From: Amorphophallus konjac | Taxonomy: Eukaryota; Streptophyta; Magnoliopsida; Alismatales; Araceae | Assembly (NCBI GenBank): GCA_022559845.1 | Contig: CM040118.1 | Span: forward strand, 260,919,519 to 260,983,518 | Length of the DNA: 64,000 nt | Direction of reading: 5' to 3' | Shown: one piece after another, positions 57,166 to 64,000 of the stretch | Layout of the letters: each line of letters begins with the position of its first letter | How positions within the stretch are numbered: position 1 is the stretch's first letter | Notes under the pieces: generated by a model | Told to the model about the DNA's origin: nothing | Seen by the model: only the letters and a program-made list of their open reading frames with translations | The model's database searches: none | Position numbers and translations under genes: made by a program

Positions 57166-57908
57166 GTGGAGAGGGGAAATCTCACCGCCCATACGGAGAG
57201 GCCAAACGAGGTCTAAATCGGACCGAACAAGGCTCAACTCTTCAAAGTGGCAGCCCGCGGGCCCACTTATTATGAAGCCCGAAAATTCACTCGGTACAAG
57301 CGCTTCCTAGGCGGCCTACGGGTTGGAAAGTCTGAGCATCAGTCGATCAGGAAAGCTCCCTTGGAGCCCCCTATTCCTTGTCTCGACCCAGCACTTATCA
57401 CTTGAGAGGCCACTCCTGAACAAGTGCCATTCACTCGGGCTCGCTGATGGAAGCTTTTTGATTCCGCCATTGCGAATCCCTTAATGGCAAGAAGCTCAAG
57501 GGGACAAGGGAGACCAAGAGTCCGCGCGCCGTAAGTAGCCCACATGAAGGACGTAACCCCCCTAGAACTCCTCCTCTTACAGGGATCAATTCGCATAACA
57601 GGCCATTATTTAAACAGGACATGCCCTACTACGAGAAGGTAAGCCTAAGCAAGGCAAGAGCCAGCAACCCTGAGCAGGAACCACTTCACCTTTCGGTGGA
57701 GAGGGATCTCGCGCTCCCATTTTCCTCCCAATTCTTCTCTTCGCACCAGTGCTCTACTACCTGTGCTGACTTAAGCATCAGAGGGTCTTCCCCGGGGATC
57801 TATCCTTGGGCACCTCTGATTAGTTTCCCTTCTTGCAGTTTATACTTCAAGGGTACGTGGTCATCTTCCTCCCCGCTCAGGAGCAGCGCGAGATCGCCCC
57901 TCTTCACA
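57166..57908 (+). repeat. Probable 3' LTR (all or part) of the Tat host element
   Basis: It begins near TGGAGAGGGG after the PPT-like tract and ends near ...CCCTCTTCACA. CATCAGAGGGTCTTCCCCGGG (57776-57796) resembles the R/U5 region of Tat LTRs. The partner LTR lies outside the window, so neither border is proven, and the right side may instead be cut by the next element. Confidence 0.45.
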
Positions 57909-59025
57909 TGTGTAATTATTAATTAACCAACTAATCTAACGACTGTTTGCATAGTCGTATATTAAATAGCGCCCTAGAGGGAGGCACTTTCTACTGAAAC
58001 TTCCAGAAACATTATAAAACCTATTGGAAACAATCTAACAGACCTATATGCATGGTCATGATCTGATAACTATTAGATTGGGCTTGTACTTGAGAACATC
58101 TACCTTGATTGGTGATTTGGATGATAGAAACGTGAAGAGAATGAAGATCAGTAACAAAAATAACCCTTGAAATGATACAGAGAAACTGAATGTGGGTAAC
58201 GGCAACAGGAAGAAGATAAAAGAGTATCAGCAACAACATCAAGCTTCGTCCAGCAGGAGGAAGAAACCAAAGACATAGCAGCACGAGAAAGAGCAGCAAC
58301 TCCTTCGGCAGCTGTAGGGATGAAGAAGAGGGAGGAAAGCTTCCTGCTTTCTTCACGTCTTCTAAGGAAATCTTCAGAAGAAGAAGCTTATAGCCTCTCC
58401 ACGAACAACACACGAACAGCAGTAGAACCATAGGAAGCGGAAATGCTTCCTTCTCCTTTGAAGCAGCATGTAGGTAGACGACAGAAATGACCAACATTAG
58501 GACGTCTTTGAAAATTAGTGCCAACAGGGGGTTCGATGAAGGGGGTTTGGTATTTATAGTGAAGGGATTCGATCGTGGATTAGAGTTTGATTGGTATTAA
58601 AGTTTCCATGGAATAATCCTATTGTTATATAAACTTCCCTACGTGTTAATCCTTCCAGATCAAGACCTTCCCAATCAGCCACTACTTCCTAGTTCGAACA
58701 AGACACTATAGTCGACTTACCAATTTTCCTACTGTAAGGAAATGGCGCCTAAGATAGGGGCGCCCTTCAGGTAATTGGCGCCCACATGAGGGGTCTTCAA
58801 TTCTTCAATTAGCACCCCCTCGAGGGGTCTTCAATTTATGAAATGGCGCCTTAAGAGGAGGCGCTATTCAGTTTTGGCCCATTTGTTATATGATTTAAGT
58901 GTAAGGCCCATTTGGTATAAATATATATATAAGTTATTTTAAGTATATATGAGTTGGGCCTTGAACATTAGTTTAGTTTTTAATCCATTTAGAATTTCAT
59001 TCCTTCAATTATTAGGGTTGCTACA
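57909..59025 (-). repeat. 3' LTR of Tekay-like copy 3
   Basis: The inner border TGTAGCAACCC (minus, 59025) is clear next to the PPT. The outer border is set at the first TG after the Tat-like sequence (57909 or 57911) and is uncertain. The LTR carries GGCGCC/GGGGCGCCC boxes (58743-58866) like those of the other Tekay-like LTRs. The frame at 58021-58524 starts just after the TATA box and looks like leader sequence, not a gene. Confidence 0.65.
58551..58558 (-). promoter_or_regulatory. Probable TATA box of the copy 3 LTR
   Basis: Minus strand TATAAATA in TTCACTATAAATACCAAACC, a good plant core-promoter context. Confidence 0.6.
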
Positions 59026-59040
59026 CCCTCCCCCACTTAA
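59026..59040 (-). other. Polypurine tract of Tekay-like copy 3
   Basis: Minus strand TTAAGTGGGGGAGGG ends directly at the LTR start TGTAGCAACC. Confidence 0.88.
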
Positions 59041-59059
59041 AAAAATTTTGTCCCCAAAT

Positions 59060-60878
59060 TCAATCGTATATAGACGTGGAGGGTGCAGAGCACATACCGT
59101 TCTTAAATAAGTCGAGAAATCTCTTCATGGACTCCTCGGTCTCCCATGTATCTTCTCGCTCCAAGCAATTACTCCATTGCACCTTGACCATGGGAATCTT
59201 CTTGTTCCTTAACGCACGCGTCTCGTGATCAAGGATCTTCATGTGATTTTGCTCATAAGTGAGATTCTTTTGTATCACCAGGTCTCCATGATTTATGACA
59301 TGTGACAGATCGTGCACATATTTCTTCAACATAGATATGTGAAAAACATTATGGACGTCGGACAAATGAGGGGGTAAGGCAATACGGTAGGCAACCTCGC
59401 CAACTAATTCCAATACCTCAAAAGGTCCGATATACCTTGGCATAAGCTTGCCTTTAACACCAAATCTCATGATTCCTTGACCTGGAGAAATTTTTAAGAA
59501 TACATGATCTCTGACTTGGAATTCGAGATCTCTCCTTCGGGTATCGGCATAAGCCTTTTGTCTAGTTTGAGCTACTTGAAGTCTTTCTCTAATCAGTTGG
59601 ATCTTCTCGGAAGTATCTCTAACCATGTCTGGGCGTAGTAGTTGTTTCTCGCCAACTTTATCCCAACATAAGGGTAATCGGTAACTCCTTCCGTATAAGA
59701 CTTCGAAAGGTGCCATCTGTATACTTGCCCGGTAGCTGTTGTTGTAAGCAAACTCGACCAAAGGCAAGTGATCATGCCAACTTCCACCAAAATCAATGAT
59801 GCAAGCTCTGAGCATATCTTCTACTACCTAATTTGTTCTCTCGATCTGACCATCCGTCTGAGGATGAAAGGCTGTACTAATGTTAAGTCTTGTCCCCAAG
59901 GAATGTTGTAGACCCCTCCAAAAATGAGAAGTAAATCGAGGGTCTCAGTCAGACACGATTGAAACAAGAACTCCATGAAGTCTGACTATCTCCTTGATGT
60001 ATAGTGCGGCAAGAACGTCAATTGACCATCGGCTCTTGATTGGCAAGAAATGTGCCGACTTGGTCAATCGGTCTATAATGACCCAAATTCCATTATGTCC
60101 TCCTTTATATTTAGACAGTCCCAATATAAAGTCCATACTGATATCCTCCCACTTCCACTTGGGAATATCAAGAGGATGAAGCTTACCGGCAGGTTTTTGG
60201 TGTTCCGCCTTAACTTGCTGACAAGTGAGACAACGAGATACAAAATCAGCTACCTCTCTTTTCATTTTAGGCCACCAAAATGTCCACTTCAAGTCTTGGT
60301 ACATCTTGGTAGATCCAGGATGAATCGTGTACCTTGATCTGTGAGCTTCTTCTAATATCTTCTTCTTTAGTTCTGCACAATCTGGCACACAAGTTCTCTC
60401 TCTGAATAATAGTCTTCCATCTGTTGTTAGTTTGAAATCAGATTGCTCTTTTATCTTGCCCTTGATTTCCACTAATACTGGGTCGTTGTCTTGAAGACCT
60501 TGTATTTCAGAGAGTAGATCAGGTTGTATTCTCATATGCGATAGAGTAATACACCTATTTGCCTCGTCCATATTTATGCTAAGCCTAGAGAATTGTTCCA
60601 GCAACTTCCACTCCTGAATCATACAATTGGCTAATAACGCTCTTGGCTTTCGATTGAGGGCATCGGCTATAGGTTTACCCTTTCTAGGATGATATTGGAT
60701 GGTGAAGTCGAAGTCCTTAAGATATTCCAGCTATCTTCTCTGTCTCATATTCAATTCCTTTTGAGAGAAGAGATATTTGAGACTCTTATGATCGGAGTAT
60801 ACATTGAATTGCACTCCGTATAGGTAGTGTCTCTAGATCTTTACTGCAAACACTATCGCAGCCAATTCTAGGTCATGG
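59060..60878 (-). pseudogene. RNase H (end)-integrase-chromodomain part of Tekay-like pol
   Basis: A single frame from about 60878 to the stop at 59060. It shows the RNase H end ([33 protein letters not shown]), an integrase zinc finger (HRSRYTIHPG...[11 protein letters not shown]), ISMDFILGL, the SD of the second catalytic Asp, and DGQIERTN. The GPF-type module (RYIGPFEVLE) and a chromodomain-like tail (VQWSNCLEREDTWETEESM) follow. Stops near 60831, 60730, 59950 and 59828 are explicable as TGG, TGG, CGA and CAG changed by transitions. Closely related to 21540-23310 on the other strand. RT, protease and gag are missing because the next element's LTR interrupts the frame. Confidence 0.9.
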
Positions 60879-61193
60879 TGATGGAGGCATCATCCACAAC
60901 TCCCTTTGGCTAGGGTCTTCTTCACATTCCGGCATCGTTTGAGTTTGGGCATCTCTCTATAAAGGCCCAATTATCCCTTTTGTGCTATCTTTTTGAGTCA
61001 TTTGATGTAATTTTCATTTTATTTGAGTCATGTCTCTAGGTCTTGCATTTATTTTCCTAGGTTTGAGTGTCATTAGATTGTGTAATGAGCTATTGGGCCC
61101 AATTCTTCGGGCTTGGCCCATAACCCCCCCTACCCCTTCGGTTATTTGTCATTGAGTCTTTTGTAAGGGACTTATTATAAAATGTGGGTTTCC

Positions 61194-61201
61194 TATATAT
61201 A
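61194..61201 (+). promoter_or_regulatory. Probable TATA box of the fifth element's LTR
   Basis: TATATATA in TTTCCTATATATAGGGCCCC. TTATTATAAAATG lies 20 bases upstream and is the alternative. Confidence 0.55.
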
Positions 61202-61319
61202 GGGCCCCATTCCCTTCATTTGGAGGTAATGAATGATTCAATACAAAAGATTTCCGTTTGAGTATTCAAATCTAGTTCTAGTGGAGTGAATCCTATAGTT
61301 GGGTGAGAAGCCCTAGGGG

Positions 61320-61865
61320 AGTGATTCCCCACCCCACCTCTCTCTCTATCCCACTTTCTCTCTCCTCCACTATGGGGTTCGCCCCTTTCTCTCTCTCCTC
61401 CTCCTACCTCGCAACTTCCAACCCCCACCTACCCCATTAAAGTCCCTCCACTTCCCATAGCCACCATTACTCCACCCCCTAGTCCCAAGGTAGAATTTCT
61501 ACCATTCCAACACAATCTCCCCCATTCCAACAAAATCTTCCCCCTTCCAACACAATTTCCCCTCTTCCCCACACATTCCCCAACTTCCAAAGCATATTTT
61601 AATTTGAAAACAACCTTCCCTCCACTTGACTTGGCCGCCCCTCTCCACTTCCATTAGGCTAGGTTCGCCCCCTTCCCCTTCACCCCACCCCACCATCCAC
61701 TACCCCATCCACCCTCCACTCCCCCTTCCTCTAGCTGAACCTGCACCCTCCCCCTTCTTTCTCCACCTCCCCTCTGCCATTAGCAACCCTCCACACCTCC
61801 CATACCTCCCCTCCACCTTTCTTCATTCCCCTTCACCATATACTACTCTCTTCTTCTTCTTCCTA
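61320..61865 (+). repeat. Pyrimidine-rich leader tract in the LTR
   Basis: About 540 bases are dominated by C and T (CTCTCTCT, CCCCACC, TTCTTCTTC), starting some 120 bases after the TATA box. It would be a CU-rich 5' leader in the RNA. Confidence 0.7.
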
Positions 61866-63279
61866 GATCCATTGGGGGCTTTGTCAAAGTTGTAGGTTGT
61901 TGTTCAGAAGATGTAGCTGTACCCGTAGCTTGCAGCAGCCATCCCGGTCACCTCCCTACGATTTTGAAGGTCCAAGAGGCATCCACGGAAGCGGCTGCCT
62001 GTCCTCTTCGCAACGGCAGTTGTTTCGCCGCCATCGGAGTTCGGTGATTCCCAGGAAGCCCATTCTTCCACGACTGCGCCGGTCTGCTCTTGCAGAGGTC
62101 CTGAGCCGGAGAAAAAGCTTCACACTGATGAACCTTGGAGGAATCAGGCCACGAGCTCTTTTCCAAAGTTCTTATCCTTCCTGTCTACTTCCATAATCAA
62201 GAAGCAGAATCCCGTTCAGCATCCGGTAGCAGAAGTTATCAATTTTCTTCCTCGATAGTGTGACTCTGCTTCCCCACAGTCTGCACCGACCTCTCCTCAC
62301 TCTTCTGGATCCAATGATCGTCTCCGGCATGTTTTGGCATCCCCGTTTATTCTGCTGCAAAGAGGACTCGTCTACGGTTCCAACGGTTCTGACGGCACCT
62401 GATTTGGAATTCGGGAGCGGCCGGGGCAACTTCTTCTTCCTGCTGTTAGTAATCTGTTGCTGTCAGTCTGAGAATCAGTGACCCTGTTCGAGTTCCCGCC
62501 CAGGCTAGCAGCGACCCCTAAAGAAATTAACAAAATTCTAAAGCATCCCAGCCCTAGTAACGAAGGGTTCCCCACTGGTCTCGCCCTTGCCAAAATTCCT
62601 GATCGAGTTCTACAGTTTCAACACCAACTGTCAGTCCCTTATTGCAGAGGGCAGGCAGATTCGGTGCCATCACTTAGTCATCTCTCTTTGCTCTAATTTC
62701 CCCGCCCCGCTTGGCCGGCTGAAGGCCCCTCCCTACGTGGAGGTAGTATTGATTGTAATATCATTAACCCCCACCCCAAGGTCCCCCTCCTACGAGAGGT
62801 GTAGTGTTGTAAACCTTTGAGCAGGTCAAGCTACACCGACGCGGCGTGTGGGGATCCACTCGCCTCCCCGCTCGCCCTCGTCTCCGATCGGGACCAGTTT
62901 CTTCAAACCGGTCGAGTAAGTGCTCACACCTTCACTCCATTTACTGCTTGTCTTTCAATATTAGTTCTTAATTCCGCTGGTTATGCGAGTGAGAGTCCGA
63001 TCCTCAAGCCCCGTTGTCTTGAGTGATCACCGTGGGAGGAGTGCAACCGGTGCCTTTGGCACTTTGTCGGCCCCCTTGAATTGGGCATCCACACCCATTG
63101 GGAATCTCATCTTGGCCTTGCTGGCCCTCTACCAGCAAGGGCCCAACCCCTCAACCTCACCTTGGCATTGCCAAGTTACCCCGGGCTTGGGTGAGCGACG
63201 AGAGAGCGGCGGCCCAAATTGGCCCGTTTTGATTGCAAATGTGCTTGTTTGCCTAAGTATTAGGTTGTGTCACATCAAT

Positions 63280-63290
63280 TGGTATCAGAG
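63280..63290 (+). other. Primer-binding site of the fifth element
   Basis: TGGTATCAGAG, five bases after the LTR end; complementary to the initiator tRNA-Met 3' end. Confidence 0.88.
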
Positions 63291-63372
63291 TAAGTCATTG
63301 ACTTGTCTCTATCAAGTCTAAGTCCTAGGACCTTTGCATTGTGTGTCCAACTCCATTTGTCCCTTGTCTTGC

Positions 63373-64000
63373 ATGTCCACCCGTAGTGGTGCTAGTTACC
63401 GACCCGATCCTTCATCTTCAAATCCACCAATGGATCCCAATCCTCAACTCAACCAAGATGCTCCTAGGGAGGAACCCCAAGGCCAAATGAATAGGGTAGA
63501 CGCTGCCCTTACCAACATTCTTGCCCAACTTGAGTCCCTTTCCACTCGAATTGCTCGGCTAGAAGAGCATGAGTTCCACCCAAGGAACAATGAACCTAGA
63601 GTCCACCCTCCACATGTTGAACCTCATAGGGAAGACCCTCATCCAAGGAATAATGAACCAAGAGTCCATCCACCACAAGGTGAGCTACATAGGAATGAGT
63701 TCCACCCAAGGAACAATGACCCAAGAGTCCACCCTCCCCATGTTGAGCTTCATAGGGATGAGTTCCACCCAAGGAACAATGGACCAAGAGCCCGTCACCC
63801 ACATGCTGAAATTTATAGGGAGGACTTGGACCTTGACCCCTATCATTACTATGAGAGGCCTCGCCACCATCACATTCATGAAAGGCATCCACAGGACGAC
63901 CCGGATGACCCTCTCTTAAGGATGATTAAAGTAGAGGCCCCAAACTTTGATGGTTCCCATGAACCAAGTGTCTACTTATAATGGGAGACCGCCATGGACC
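63373..64000 (+). pseudogene. Gag N-terminal part (Ty3/gypsy) with in-frame 63-bp repeats, partial
   Basis: The frame begins MSTRSGASYRPD at 63373; an upstream Met at 63334 in the same frame is less likely, as MSTR-type starts are common in gypsy gag. It contains a short helical region (ALTNILAQLESLSTRIARLEE), four repeats of 21 residues (63571-63822), a His/Arg-rich stretch, then the gag-domain entry IKVEAPNFDGSHEP. A TAA at 63979-63981 precedes WETAMD and is explicable as CAA to TAA. The rest lies outside the window. Confidence 0.85.
63571..63822 (+). repeat. Four 63-bp in-frame tandem repeats in gag
   Basis: Units start at 63571, 63634, 63697 and 63760; consensus protein EFHPRNNEPRVHPPHVELHRD. 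All are exact multiples of three, so the frame is kept. Confidence 0.92.

Larger units (their letters stand above)
57909..60878 (-). mobile_element. Tekay-like chromovirus copy 3, 3' half
   Basis: On the minus strand: pol from RNase H to the integrase end (60878-59060), PPT, then LTR (59025 to about 57909). The 5' half is cut off at 60878 by the LTR of the next element. It is clearly related to copies 1 and 2 at protein level, but its LTR starts TGTAGCAACCC rather than TGTAACACCC. Confidence 0.85.
60879..63274 (+). repeat. 5' LTR of the fifth element (about 2.4 kb)
   Basis: The end ...GGTTGTGTCACA before the PBS is clear. The start is placed at TGATGGAGG (60879) because the copy 3 protein match stops there; TGGTGATGG (60876) is also possible. 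No conserved coding frame lies inside. Short tracts such as 62180-62480 show no gene-like features. Confidence 0.7.
60879..64000 (+). mobile_element. Fifth LTR element (Ty3/gypsy), 5' end only
   Basis: A plus-strand element begins inside the copy 3 RNase H frame: 5' LTR to 63274, PBS, and the start of gag running off the window. The 3' part and second LTR are outside, so no target duplication can be checked. Confidence 0.8.

Noticed and set aside
58021..58524. 167-codon hydrophobic frame on the minus strand, resembling a membrane protein
   Set aside because: It lies within the copy 3 LTR just after the TATA box. The hydrophobic look comes from CTT/CTG-rich leader sequence. Without a second copy to compare, no coding support was seen.
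61948..63321. Several 70-110 codon plus-strand frames before gag in the fifth element
   Set aside because: They lie inside the LTR or over the PBS, overlap one another and have no recognisable features.

Overview
This window is plant nuclear DNA made almost entirely of LTR retrotransposons. I found no ordinary host gene, no rRNA or tRNA gene and no CRISPR array. The evidence for a plant is the set of element lineages: a Sirevirus-like Ty1/copia element, Tekay-like chromoviruses (Ty3/gypsy), Tat-lineage (Ogre/Retand-type) Ty3/gypsy elements with a second RNase H domain, a plant mobile domain (PMD)-like protein, and primer sites matching plant initiator tRNA-Met. The amount of nesting suggests a large, repeat-rich angiosperm genome. 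The species cannot be told from the sequence.

Layout, left to right. (1) 1-10502, minus strand: a non-autonomous Sirevirus-like element. Its 3' LTR is cut by the window start; it has a gag remnant but no pol, several polypurine tracts, and a complete 3.24 kb 5' LTR. (2) It sits inside a minus-strand Tekay-like element (10503-15440 visible: intact gag and the start of protease, PBS, 3.34 kb LTR). (3) That element sits inside the 5' LTR of a plus-strand Tekay-like element (15441-27574), whose gag-pol frame of about 1,460 codons carries six nonsense codons. (4) That copy in turn interrupts the integrase of a still older plus-strand Tat element. The Tat element's integrase C-terminus (27575-28061), an antisense ORF and probably its 3' LTR (about 57166-57908) are visible. 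(5) A 25.2 kb Ogre-like Tat element (30987-56202, minus strand) with matching TGGGC target-site duplications is inserted in an exon of that antisense ORF. It has 3.0 kb LTRs, an ORF1-like region, gag, protease, RT, two RNase H domains and integrase. On the opposite strand it carries a multi-exon PMD-like gene (34797-39993), followed by dispersed repeats and a 17-copy tandem array. (6) 57909-60878: the 3' LTR and 3' half of pol of a third Tekay-like element (minus strand). (7) 60879-64000: the 5' LTR and start of gag of a plus-strand Ty3/gypsy element, inserted in that pol.

All the proteins serve retrotransposition: Gag forms particles, protease matures them, RT/RNase H copies the RNA and integrase inserts the DNA. 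The Tekay integrases end in a chromodomain-like tail thought to bias targeting to heterochromatin. The exceptions are the two antisense ORFs in the Tat elements, whose role is unknown. Most coding regions are broken, and most of the stops can be explained as C-to-T or G-to-A changes, as expected for methylated, silenced DNA. The least decayed parts are the minus-strand Tekay gag and the Sirevirus-like LTR pair, whose overlap differs by only about ten substitutions.
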